64,000 nucleotides of DNA from JAIVGV01 sp036389335 (GTDB lineage: Bacteria > Acidobacteriota > Blastocatellia > Pyrinomonadales > Pyrinomonadaceae), in NCBI GenBank assembly GCA_036389335.1, contig DASVQC010000089.1:1-64000 (forward strand), read 5' to 3'. Made by a program: the position numbers and the translations under genes. The notes under the pieces are model-generated. The model did no database searches. It saw only the letters and a list, made by a program, of their open reading frames with translations, and had not been told where the DNA came from. Shown in pieces: positions 8,320 to 15,853 of this stretch. The first letter of the stretch is position 1. Each line of letters opens with the position of its first letter.

Positions 8320-8856
8320 ATGAAACGACTCGGAAAAGTTAAGACCTTCGTCATCGCGGGTCTCTCGACGGTGGCGCTCGCCGCCCCCATCGCCATCGCG
8401 CAGCAAGGCGGCAACGCCGGGCAGGGCAAGTGGCAGGGGCAGCACGACAAGTGGGGGGGCCACGGCGGCGGGGGCGAGATGGGCGGTCGTCACGGCGGCC
8501 ACTTCGGCGGCGGCATGTTCCGCGGCGTCGATCTGACGGACGATCAGAAGACTCGCCTCCAGCAGATTCGCCAGAGCTTCGGCGAGCGCACCAAGTCTCT
8601 GCGCGAGCAGCTACGCGCCAAGCACGCGGAGCTGCGTCAGGCGGAGCAGGGCGCGACGTTCAACGAGGCGCTGGCGACGCAGAAGCTCACCGAAGCCGCG
8701 GGGCTTCAGGCGCGGCTGATGGGCGAAGAGTTCAAGCTCCGTCAGGAGTCGCTCTCGGTGCTGACGCCGGAGCAGAAGGCGCAGATCGAGCAGCGCCGCG
8801 CGCAGTTCAAGGCCAACGGCGGCGGCGGGCGGCGCGGCCATCATCAACAGCAGTAA
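8320..8856 (+). CDS. Spy/CpxP-family (LTxxQ) periplasmic protein
   Basis: The 178-residue protein has a signal peptide (about 1-27), a Gly/His-rich segment (GGHGGGGEMGGRHGGHFGGG pattern, residues about 35-62) and a helical LTxxQ-type domain with LTDDQKTRLQQIRQ (about 70-84) and LTPEQKAQIEQRR (about 148-160). The two motifs define Spy/CpxP-like periplasmic chaperones and metal sensors. The His/Gly tract before the domain could bind metal, which is inference. AAGGAG 12 bases before the ATG is the ribosome site. It sits directly upstream of an ECF sigma/anti-sigma/CpxP-like trio and is probably part of the same envelope-stress regulon. Confidence 0.82.
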   Translation: MKRLGKVKTFVIAGLSTVALAAPIAIAQQGGNAGQGKWQGQHDKWGGHGGGGEMGGRHGGHFGGGMFRGVDLTDDQKTRLQQIRQSFGERTKSLREQLRAKHAELRQAEQGATFNEALATQKLTEAAGLQARLMGEEFKLRQESLSVLTPEQKAQIEQRRAQFKANGGGGRRGHHQQQ

Positions 8857-8962
8857 CCCTTTTCACACCGCGGCGGCGGGCTTCGGTCCCGACACCGGAG
8901 CCCGCCGCGCGCCAACTTCATGAGGAGCGGATCTGCCGGGAGGGCTGGAACAGGCTTCGGAC

Positions 8963-9529
8963 TTGGAGCTGGCGCGTTTCGCGCGGGGCGGCGACGAGTC
9001 CGCCTTCTCGGAGATCATGCGCCGCTACGGCCCGCGCGTCTTCCGCGTCGCGAGCAGGTATTTTCGGCGGCGCGAGCAGGTCGAAGACGCCGCGCAGGAG
9101 ATTTTTTTGAAAGCGTTCACGCAGCTCGACGCCTACGAGGCGCGCGGCTCGATGGAGGGCTGGCTCACGCGCATCGCGACGACCACCTGCCTCAACCTGC
9201 TGCGCGGCGCGCGGCGGCGGCCCGAACTCACGCTCTCCGATCTGACCGAGGACGAGGGCGCGTGGCTCGAAGAGCACACGGCGGGCGCGGCCATCGAGCG
9301 GCAGCAATCCTTCGAGCGCGGCGTCGTCGCGGCAGACCTCGCCGAGCGCGTGCTCGAAACGCTCTCGCCCGACGATCGTCTCGTCCTGTCGCTCGTGGAC
9401 GGCGAAGAGACGCCGGTCAGAGAGGTCGCGGAGATGACGGGCTGGTCGGAGTCGAAAGTTAAAGTGCAGGCGTTTCGCGCGCGCCGCAGGATGCGCGCGG
9501 CGGTAGACAAACTTCTCGGACGCGGCTGA
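8963..9529 (+). CDS. ECF-type RNA polymerase sigma factor
   Basis: Region 2 (about residues 15-80: FSEIMRRYGPRVFRVASRYF, then VEDAAQEIFLKAF and GWLTRIATTTCLNLLR) and region 4 (about 130-185: LSPDDRLVLSLVDGEETPVREVA, then WSESKVKVQAFRARRRMR) are complete, and length matches the ECF family. The start is unusual. No ATG or GTG exists in this frame between the stop at 8921 and the conserved core; TTG at 8963 gives the natural N-terminus MELARFARGGDE. GAGGAG at 8922-8927 would instead suit an in-frame CTG at 8933. The gene leads an operon with a zinc-type anti-sigma factor and a CpxP-like protein. Confidence 0.88.
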   Translation: MELARFARGGDESAFSEIMRRYGPRVFRVASRYFRRREQVEDAAQEIFLKAFTQLDAYEARGSMEGWLTRIATTTCLNLLRGARRRPELTLSDLTEDEGAWLEEHTAGAAIERQQSFERGVVAADLAERVLETLSPDDRLVLSLVDGEETPVREVAEMTGWSESKVKVQAFRARRRMRAAVDKLLGRG

Positions 9530-9600
9530 GACGGCGGGCGTTCGGAGGATCGGACGGGACGGGACGCGACGGGCGTCGAATTTGAAAGCGCGGGTGCGAG

Positions 9601-10101
9601 ATGAGAGACGAGCACGTCATAGCAACTCTTGAGGGTAAGCCGTTCGACTCGTTGAGCGAGGGCGAGCTGGCAACCGTGCGCGCGCACGCCGGCGAGTGCG
9701 CCGAATGCCGCCGCGCCTTCGACGCGGCGCGCGTCTCGTCGCTCCTGCTCAAAGAGCGCGCGGCGGCGGTCGTCGAGCCCCCGCCGTTCTTCCAGACGCG
9801 CGTGCTGGCGGCGCTGCGCGAGCGACAGGCGGCGGGCGAGGCGTGGTCGTTCGCGCGCCTGTGGAAGTCTGCGGGCGCGCTCGTCGCCTCGATGGCCGCG
9901 TCGGTCGCGCTGCTCGCCGGCCTGACCTTCGTCGCGCCCGACGCGCAGCCCGCGCCCGACGCGGCGGAGATAGCCTCCGCCTCCGGCCCCTACTCCGCCG
10001 AAGACGTGCTTTTAGCCGACGACGGGTTCGCGTCCGAAGAGTTGAACGACTCGCAGGTGATGGCGGCGCTCTACGCGCCGGAAGATGAAGACGCCAAATG
10101 A
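9601..10101 (+). CDS. Anti-sigma factor with N-terminal zinc-finger (ZAS-like) motif and one TM helix
   Basis: The 166-residue protein contains the His-x3-Cys-x2-Cys motif HAGECAECRRAF (about residues 30-41) of zinc-associated anti-sigma domains, a Pro-rich linker and one transmembrane helix (about 95-120: AGALVASMAASVALLAGLTF). An acidic segment follows. It should bind the ECF sigma factor encoded 71 bases upstream at the inner membrane. Its stop overlaps the next start by ATGA, so the CpxP-like gene is translationally coupled. This arrangement suggests a periplasmic sensor that signals through the anti-sigma factor. Confidence 0.8.
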   Translation: MRDEHVIATLEGKPFDSLSEGELATVRAHAGECAECRRAFDAARVSSLLLKERAAAVVEPPPFFQTRVLAALRERQAAGEAWSFARLWKSAGALVASMAASVALLAGLTFVAPDAQPAPDAAEIASASGPYSAEDVLLADDGFASEELNDSQVMAALYAPEDEDAK

Positions 10102-10517
10102 CGATGGACAAGACGACGAGAAACAGTTGGCAGGTGCGCGCCGCCGCGCTCGCCCTCTTCCTGCTCGGCGCGCTGGCCGGGACGCTCGCGCCCCGCGCCT
10201 ACCACAGGATCGTCGGACGCCCCGGCCCCCCCGAGGCGCGGCGCGGCGCGGAGCAGATGTTCGACCGCCTGCAACTCACAGAGGAGCAGCGCACGCAGGC
10301 GCGTCAAATTTTCGCCGACACGCGCGGGCAGTTGGAGTCGCTGCGCAGGGAGTCAGAGCCTCGCGTCGCTGAGATACGCCGTCAAGCCGACGAACGCTTA
10401 CAGAAGGTGCTCACGCCAGAGCAGTGGCAACGCTTCCAGCAGGTGAAGGCGGAGATGCGCGGGCGCGGGCGGCGCGGGCGTGACGCCGGCGGGCTGCCCC
10501 CGGTTAACGCCCGTTGA
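10098..10517 (+). CDS. CpxP/Spy-like (heavy-metal-resistance type) periplasmic sensor
   Basis: The 139-residue protein has an N-terminal membrane anchor or uncleaved signal (about 12-30: ALALFLLGALAGTLAPRAY) and an alpha-helical LTEEQ domain (LQLTEEQRTQARQIFADTR; later LTPEQWQRFQQVKAEM), as in CpxP/CnrX-type proteins. The start ATG at 10098 overlaps the anti-sigma stop (ATGA). The first five codons contain a second in-frame ATG. Together with the sigma and anti-sigma genes it forms a plausible envelope-stress or metal-response module analogous to CnrYXH. The inducing signal cannot be read from sequence. Confidence 0.78.
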   Translation: MTMDKTTRNSWQVRAAALALFLLGALAGTLAPRAYHRIVGRPGPPEARRGAEQMFDRLQLTEEQRTQARQIFADTRGQLESLRRESEPRVAEIRRQADERLQKVLTPEQWQRFQQVKAEMRGRGRRGRDAGGLPPVNAR

Positions 10518-10677
10518 GTCGAACCGCCGCCGGCCAACGAATGAGCCGCGCGCGTGGCGCAGCGCGTCAAGACAGATCGGGCCCCGCCCACCGCCGCCTC
10601 TAATGCCTCACACACTTAATCAAGCCGCGACCTAAAACTCCCTCAAACCCACGCCCCGCGGAAAAGCGATTTATGCC

Positions 10678-10722
10678 TTGACAGTCTAGGCATGGCTCGT
10701 CATATTATGAGCGTCTAGGCAT
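10678..10722 (+). promoter_or_regulatory. padR promoter with paired GTCTAGGCAT operator repeats
   Basis: A consensus -35 TTGACA (10678-10683) and a -10-like TATTAT (10703-10708, 19-bp spacing) precede the PadR gene. Two identical 10-bp direct repeats GTCTAGGCAT (10684-10693 and 10713-10722) lie in the spacer and just after the -10, 29 bp apart. Their placement suits a repressor that blocks RNA polymerase, so autoregulation by the adjacent PadR protein is likely. The spacer is longer than ideal. Confidence 0.65.
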
Positions 10723-10752
10723 CACGCTGGTTCGGGGGGCGAGGAGGTGACG

Positions 10753-11085
10753 GTGACCAATCTCAAAGCGGCGCTGCTCCAGGGCACGCTCGACATGCTG
10801 ATCCTGAAGGCGCTCTCGGTCGGGGAGCTGCACGGCTACGGCATCATCCAGCGCATCCGGCAGATGTCCGACGGGATGCTCGAAGTCGAGCAGGGCTCGA
10901 TCTACCCGGCGCTCTACCGCATCGAGCAGCGCGGCTGGATCGACTCGGAGTGGGGCGACTCGGAGACGGGCCGCCGCGCGAAGTTCTACAGCCTGACGAG
11001 GGCGGGGCGCAAACAGTTGGGCGTCGAGGAGTCGAACTGGGACCTGCTCGCGCTGGCGATCTCGAAGGTGATGCAGGGTGCGTGA
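10753..11085 (+). CDS. PadR-family transcriptional regulator
   Basis: The 110-residue protein is a winged-helix PadR regulator of normal length: LLQGTLDMLILKALSVGELH, then GYGIIQRI, then the wing EVEQGSIYPALYRIEQRGWI and SETGRRAKFYSLT. GTG at 10753 is preferred over GTG at 10747 because GAGGAG occupies 10741-10746, touching the latter but 6 bases from the former. The stop lies 15 bases before the ADOP permease start, so the two form an operon. In Acidobacteria such PadR genes typically head ADOP permease genes and probably repress them. The ligand is unknown. Confidence 0.88.
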   Translation: MTNLKAALLQGTLDMLILKALSVGELHGYGIIQRIRQMSDGMLEVEQGSIYPALYRIEQRGWIDSEWGDSETGRRAKFYSLTRAGRKQLGVEESNWDLLALAISKVMQGA

Positions 11086-11100
11086 AGGGGCGCGGCGGTT

Positions 11101-13749
11101 ATGAGCTGGTCGAGGGTCGCGGCGGCGCGGCTGCGCGGGCTGCTGCGCCGCGACGCGGTCGAGCAGGACATCGACGACGAGCTGCGCTTGCACGTCGAGA
11201 TGGCGAGCGAGGAGAACGTGCGCCGCGGGATGACGCCCGCGGACGCGCGGCGCGCCGCGCTCGCGTGTTTCGGGGACGTGACGCGCGTCAAGGAAGCGGC
11301 GCGCGACGTGAGGGGTGGAGGGAGCATGGAGACGATGATTCAGGACGTGCGCTTCGGGTTGCGGATGCTGACGAAAAATCCGGGCTTCACCGCCGTCGCG
11401 GTGATCGCGCTGGCGCTCGGCATCGGGGCGAACAGCGCGATCTTCTCGGTGGTCAACGCGGTCTTGCTGCGCCCGCTGCCTTACAAAGACCCCGAACGGA
11501 TCGTGATGGTCTGGGAGGACGATTCGCGCCACGGCTACCCGCGCGACACGCCCGCGCCCGCCAACTACGTCGACTGGCGCGATCAGAACAAGGTCTTCGA
11601 GGACATGGCGGCAATCGCCGAGCTGAGCTTCAACCTGACGGGGGCGGGCGAGCCGGAGAGGCTCGACGGCAGGCGCGTCTCCGCGAGTTTCTTCCCCATC
11701 CTCGGAGTCGAGCCGCAGTTGGGGCGCAGGTTCACGCCCGAAGAGGATCGGCCCGGCGAGAACCACGTCGTCATCCTGAGCCACGGGCTGTGGCAGCGCC
11801 GCTTCGGCTCTGACGCGGGCATCATCGGGAAGACGATCACGCTGAACGGCTACAGCTTCGCGGTCGTCGGCGTCATGCCGCAGAGCTTCCAGTTCCCCAC
11901 CCGCGAGGATCAGTTCTGGATTCCCATCGCCTTCACGCAGCAGGAGGCGGCGCGGCGCGGCTCACACTTTCTGGAAGTCATCGCGCGCCTGAAGCCGGGC
12001 GTCACGCTCGAACAGGCGCGCGCGGAGATGAGCACCATCGCCGGGCGACTCCAACAGCAGTACCCCGCCGAGAACACCGAACTCGGCGCGGCGGTCGTCC
12101 CGCTGCACGAACAACTCGTCGGCAACATCCGGACGGCCCTGCTCGTGCTGCTCGGCGCGGTGGGCTTCGTCCTGCTCGTCGCCTGCGCCAACGTCGCCAA
12201 CCTCCTGCTGGCGCGCGCCGCCGGGCGGCAGAAAGAGATCGCCACGCGCGTCGCGCTCGGCGCGAGCCGCCTGCGGCTCGTCCGTCAGTTCCTGACCGAG
12301 AGCGTTTTGCTGGCCGCGGTCGGCGGCGTCGTCGGGCTGCTGCTGTCCGCGTGGGGGGTGAGGCTGCTGAAGGCTTTCATCCCGGAGAACATTTCGCAAG
12401 CCGGAGAGATCACGGTCGATCTCAAGGTGCTGCTCTTCACGCTCCTGATCTCTCTTTTGACGGGGCTGGTCTTCGGGCTCGCGCCGGCGACGCAGGCGAC
12501 CAAGCTCAACCTCAACGAGACTCTGAAAGAGGGCGGCAGGGACTCGGCGGCGGGGAGCCGCGGCAACCGCATCCGCGGCGTGCTGGTCGTCTCGGAGGTC
12601 GCGCTCTCGCTCATCCTGCTGATCGGGGCGGGGCTTTTAATCAACAGCTTCCTGCGCCTGCGCAACGTCGATCCCGGATTCCACACCGACAACCTGTTGA
12701 CGATGAGCGTCTCGCTCCCGGCGCAAAAGTATCCCGATCACGCGCGCCGCTCCGCCTTCTACACCGAGATGATACGCCGCGTCGAGGCCCTGCCGGGCGT
12801 GCGCTCAGCCGCCATCACCAGCCAGATACCTTTAGTCAAACAGGGCGACACCGGCAGCATCACGGTCGAGGGGAGACCCGATCCCCCGCGCGGTCAGGCG
12901 AACATGGTGGCGATGCGGATCGTCAGCCCGCACTACTTCCAGACGATGAGCATTCGACTGCTAAGAGGGCGGGAGTTCGGCGATCAGGACAGGGCCGACG
13001 CGCCCGCGGTCGCCGTCATCAGCGAGGGGATGGCGCGCCGCTACTGGCCCGGCGAAGACCCGACGGGCAAGCGCATCTGCCCCGGCAAGCCGGAGTCGCC
13101 CGACGACTGGGTGACGGTCGTCGGCGTCGTCAACGACGTACAGCAATTCGGCCTCGACGCCGAGTCGAAGCCGCAGATGTACCTCACTTACCAGCAATCC
13201 GGGTACTTCTCGCCGCGCCATCTCGTCGTCGGCACGAACGTCGAGCCGACGAGCCTCGCGTCGGCGGTGCGCGGGGCGGTGTGGGGGATCGACCCGGATC
13301 AGCCGGTCTCCAACATCAGCACGATGGAAGAGGTGCTCTCCGAATCGATCGCGCGCCAGCGCTTCAGCACCCTCCTGCTCGGCGTCTTCGGCGTCGTCGC
13401 GCTCGTGCTCGCGGCGGTCGGCATCTACGGCGTCATGTCCTACTCGGTCTCGCAACGCACGCACGAAATAGGCATCCGCATGGCGCTCGGCGCGCAGACC
13501 GGAGACGTGCTGAAGCTGGCGGTCGGGCAGGGGCTGAAGCTCGTCATGATCGGCGTCGGGGTCGGGCTCGCCGCGTCGGTCGTCTTGACGCGCGTGATGT
13601 CGAGCCTGCTGTTCGGCATCAGCTCGACCGATCCGGCGACCTTCGCCGTCATCTCTCTGGTGCTTGTCGGCGCGGGCGTGCTCGCCAGCTACATCCCCGC
13701 GCGACGCGCCACCAAGGTCGATCCCATGATCGCCCTGCGCTACGAATAG
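11101..13749 (+). CDS. Duplicated MacB/FtsX ABC permease (ADOP type)
   Basis: The 882-residue protein has an N-terminal ADOP prefix domain (about 1-75: DDELRLHVEMASEENVRRGM), then two consecutive MacB-core plus FtsX halves (about 80-480 and 485-882), each with four transmembrane helices. The second FtsX half carries QRTHEIGIRMALGAQTGD. Such acidobacterial duplicated orphan permeases have no linked ATPase, and none is encoded nearby here; a LolD/MacB-type ATPase from elsewhere may serve, for example the one at 4610-5437, which is inference. It is co-transcribed with PadR. Substrate unknown. Confidence 0.9.
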   Translation: MSWSRVAAARLRGLLRRDAVEQDIDDELRLHVEMASEENVRRGMTPADARRAALACFGDVTRVKEAARDVRGGGSMETMIQDVRFGLRMLTKNPGFTAVAVIALALGIGANSAIFSVVNAVLLRPLPYKDPERIVMVWEDDSRHGYPRDTPAPANYVDWRDQNKVFEDMAAIAELSFNLTGAGEPERLDGRRVSASFFPILGVEPQLGRRFTPEEDRPGENHVVILSHGLWQRRFGSDAGIIGKTITLNGYSFAVVGVMPQSFQFPTREDQFWIPIAFTQQEAARRGSHFLEVIARLKPGVTLEQARAEMSTIAGRLQQQYPAENTELGAAVVPLHEQLVGNIRTALLVLLGAVGFVLLVACANVANLLLARAAGRQKEIATRVALGASRLRLVRQFLTESVLLAAVGGVVGLLLSAWGVRLLKAFIPENISQAGEITVDLKVLLFTLLISLLTGLVFGLAPATQATKLNLNETLKEGGRDSAAGSRGNRIRGVLVVSEVALSLILLIGAGLLINSFLRLRNVDPGFHTDNLLTMSVSLPAQKYPDHARRSAFYTEMIRRVEALPGVRSAAITSQIPLVKQGDTGSITVEGRPDPPRGQANMVAMRIVSPHYFQTMSIRLLRGREFGDQDRADAPAVAVISEGMARRYWPGEDPTGKRICPGKPESPDDWVTVVGVVNDVQQFGLDAESKPQMYLTYQQSGYFSPRHLVVGTNVEPTSLASAVRGAVWGIDPDQPVSNISTMEEVLSESIARQRFSTLLLGVFGVVALVLAAVGIYGVMSYSVSQRTHEIGIRMALGAQTGDVLKLAVGQGLKLVMIGVGVGLAASVVLTRVMSSLLFGISSTDPATFAVISLVLVGAGVLASYIPARRATKVDPMIALRYE

Positions 13750-13837
13750 ATTCGTCAGCCCCGCCCGCCGGCGTGCTTGGCGAAGGCGGCGCGGACGATT
13801 CAGACGGAAAGTGAAGTCGAGCCATGAGGAGGTTCTG

Positions 13838-14857
13838 GTGAAGGTTTTAACAAGTCCGCCGCCGGCTAAAGACCTCGGGCGCTTATTCCTCGCCTGCCTC
13901 CTCGCCTTTTCCGGACTCTTCTTTGCCGGGGCGGGCGGCGAAATTGACGCCTCCGCGGGCGTCGCGCAGCGCGGCCCGATCACGGGAGACTGGCGCGTCG
14001 ATTTCGACCGGGGCAAGCCCGACTTAGTCTCGCTGACGATGATTCGCGGGAACCCGAGGACTGGCGATGGGACGAGATCGGACGGGCCCGTGGCGCTCGG
14101 CGAGCTGCAGGGTCTGACGCGCGAGCAGGCGTTCGGCACGGCGCAGACGGTGAAGTTCCGCATCGTGCGCGAGGCAGGGACGTTCGAGTGTGAGGGCACG
14201 TTCGCCGGCGGCAAGGGCTCAGGGAGGTGGAGGCTCGTCCCCGACGAGAGCTTCCTCGCGGCGATGCGCAGTCGCGGCTATTCACTCTCGTCGGACAAGG
14301 AAATTTTCGAGTCCGCCCTGTTCGGCGTCAGCGTCAAGGCTATCGACGACCTCACGTCCGCCGGGTACGCCCGGATACCCTTCGACAAGCTGATCGAAAC
14401 GCGCATCTTCGACGTGACCCCCGAACTGATCAACGAGATGCGCGCGGAGGGCTACACGAACCAGACTCTCGACGAGTTGGTCGAAGTCAGAATCTTTAAG
14501 ATCGACCGAAAGTTTATAGACGAAATGCAGTCGTTGGGCTTCGGGCGTCAACCGCTCCGCCAACTGGTCGACATGCGCTCGCAGAACGTTACGCCCGAAT
14601 ACGCCCGCGAGATGCGTGCGGAGGGCTTTAACCTCACGCCCCAAGAGCTGGTCGATTTCAAGGTTTTCGGAGTCACGACGGGATTCATCAAGGAGTTGAA
14701 GGCCGAAGGCTACTCCTCGATCACGCCGCGTGAGATCGTCGAGTTGAAGGTCTACAAGATCGACGCCGATTTCATCCGGCGCGCCAAAGCCAAAGGATTT
14801 TCTCAACTAACAATTGACCGGCTCGTCAACATGCGCATGAACGGGGCACTAAAATAA
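13838..14857 (+). CDS. Secreted protein with six tandem 29-residue helical repeats
   Basis: The 339-residue protein has a signal peptide (about 12-35), a beta-rich domain (about 45-140: GDWRVDFDRGKPDLVSLTM) and then about six repeats of 28-29 residues. The repeat pattern is V-E-x-R-I-F-x-V-T-P-E-x-I-x-E-M-R-A-E-G-Y-x-x-x-T-x-x-E-L. Similar repeats occur beside BlaR1/M56 peptidase domains in related bacteria as I recall, but no peptidase is present here. The GTG at 13838 is chosen because GAGGAGG (13826-13832) lies 5 bases upstream; an earlier GTG at 13811 has no such site. The gene is monocistronic. Function unknown; the repeats suggest a protein-binding solenoid. Confidence 0.72.
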   Translation: MKVLTSPPPAKDLGRLFLACLLAFSGLFFAGAGGEIDASAGVAQRGPITGDWRVDFDRGKPDLVSLTMIRGNPRTGDGTRSDGPVALGELQGLTREQAFGTAQTVKFRIVREAGTFECEGTFAGGKGSGRWRLVPDESFLAAMRSRGYSLSSDKEIFESALFGVSVKAIDDLTSAGYARIPFDKLIETRIFDVTPELINEMRAEGYTNQTLDELVEVRIFKIDRKFIDEMQSLGFGRQPLRQLVDMRSQNVTPEYAREMRAEGFNLTPQELVDFKVFGVTTGFIKELKAEGYSSITPREIVELKVYKIDADFIRRAKAKGFSQLTIDRLVNMRMNGALK

Positions 14858-15149
14858 ATTCTCGCCGGAGGGCTAGCCGGTTCGCCTACGCTCGACGCGA
14901 CCTCGCGTCTTGAGCGCCCCCACGGCCTCTCCCCTGCCCCGCTCGTCACTGCGGTCAGAACATAAATTCGGCCTCGCCTCTTCCCTTCTCGGGAACCCAC
15001 GCTCACTTACCCGACCCCTCGCCACATCGCCCACCGGATACGCGTCAAGCAGGCTCCGGTCGTCCCCGCCCCTCTCTGTCACCTCGCCGCCGTATTCTTG
15101 CAGAGACATCTGTGCGCCCTCGGACGGCGGGCCATAAATCTGTTTATTC
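14858..15149. other. Intergenic stretch before the mobile island
   Basis: No convincing gene is seen. Short open frames on both strands lack conserved motifs and ribosome sites. Base composition is mixed. This may contain the left boundary of the 15-20 kb island, but no attachment-site repeat could be identified by eye. Confidence 0.5.
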
Positions 15150-15204
15150 TTGACACCTGTTACCTCTCACGTTACCATCCGCGCTGTTACGCCCAATGTA
15201 ACAG
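15150..15204 (+). promoter_or_regulatory. higBA promoter and palindromic operator
   Basis: TTGACA (15150-15155) and TACCAT (15173-15178) have the ideal 17-bp spacing. Immediately downstream is a perfect inverted repeat CTGTTAC-N7-GTAACAG (15184-15190 and 15198-15204). Two more GTTAC half-sites fall in the spacer and overlapping the -10. This is where a HigA-type antitoxin would bind to autorepress the operon. Transcription should start about 30 bases before higB. Confidence 0.75.
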
Positions 15205-15213
15205 ACGTAGCGC

Positions 15214-15492
15214 ATGATTCGCACCTTCCGACACAAGGGGCTCACACAGGTCTTCGAGGCCAGCGGATCACACGCCGTCGCCGCCGCTCTGACCCGCAGG
15301 CTGATCAGGCAGTTGGACTACCTGAACCGTGCCGCGACGCCCCAAGACATGAACTTGCCGGGCTACCGTCTGCACGAGCTGAGGGACGAGCGGAAGGACA
15401 TGTGGGGCGTCGCCGTGACCGACGTTTGCCGACTCACGTTCACCTTTGAGGGCAGCGACGCCTTCGACGTTGATTTGGAAGATAACCACTGA
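15214..15492 (+). CDS. higB: HigB-type toxin (RelE superfamily mRNA interferase)
   Basis: The 92-residue product matches the HigB pattern: an N-terminal MIRTFRHKGL, the central MNLPGYRLHELRDERKDMWG and a C-terminal VCRLTFTFEG with a terminal DLEDNH. These toxins cleave mRNA on the ribosome. The toxin-first order with a HigA-type antitoxin 36 bases downstream is typical of higBA. No strong ribosome site precedes the ATG, which may keep toxin synthesis low. It marks the left side of the plasmid-like island and may stabilise it. Confidence 0.88.
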   Translation: MIRTFRHKGLTQVFEASGSHAVAAALTRRLIRQLDYLNRAATPQDMNLPGYRLHELRDERKDMWGVAVTDVCRLTFTFEGSDAFDVDLEDNH

Positions 15493-15528
15493 TTTTTCCG
15501 CAATTTATCTGACGGTGGAGGTCAGCGC

Positions 15529-15834
15529 ATGATGGATACAGAGAGGAAGCGTCGCCCGACGCACCCGGGGGAAATTTTGCGCGAGGACGTGCTGCCCGCG
15601 CTGGGGATGACGCAAGGGGAATTCGCCGCTTGGATCGGGGTCTCGCGCCGCACGGTGAACGAGATTTTACAGGAGAAACGCCCCGTCACCGTGGACACCG
15701 CGCACCGGCTGGCGCGCGCCCTCAACACTTCCCCGGACGTTTGGCTGGGGCTCCAGCAGGACGTTGAGCTTTGGGAGACGATGCAGGCTAACAAGAGCGT
15801 GTACGAGCGCATCAAGCCCCTCAAAGCGGCTTGA
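15529..15834 (+). CDS. higA: HigA-type antitoxin, XRE-family HTH
   Basis: The 101-residue protein starts with the HigA signature THPGEILREDVLPALGMTQ followed by an XRE helix-turn-helix (FAAWIGVSRRTVNEILQEKR, about 32-51) and DVWLGLQQDVELWE. It neutralises HigB and should repress the operon at the CTGTTAC-N7-GTAACAG palindrome. GGTGGAGG 7 bases upstream supports ATG 15529; a second ATG follows immediately. Twenty bases separate it from parA, so the toxin-antitoxin and partition genes may share a transcript. Confidence 0.9.
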   Translation: MMDTERKRRPTHPGEILREDVLPALGMTQGEFAAWIGVSRRTVNEILQEKRPVTVDTAHRLARALNTSPDVWLGLQQDVELWETMQANKSVYERIKPLKAA

Positions 15835-15853
15835 TCGGCGGAGGACCTAACTG

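Noticed and set aside
14873..15137. Small open frames on both strands between the repeat protein and higBA
   Set aside because: No ribosome site, no conserved motif and poor codon quality on either strand.
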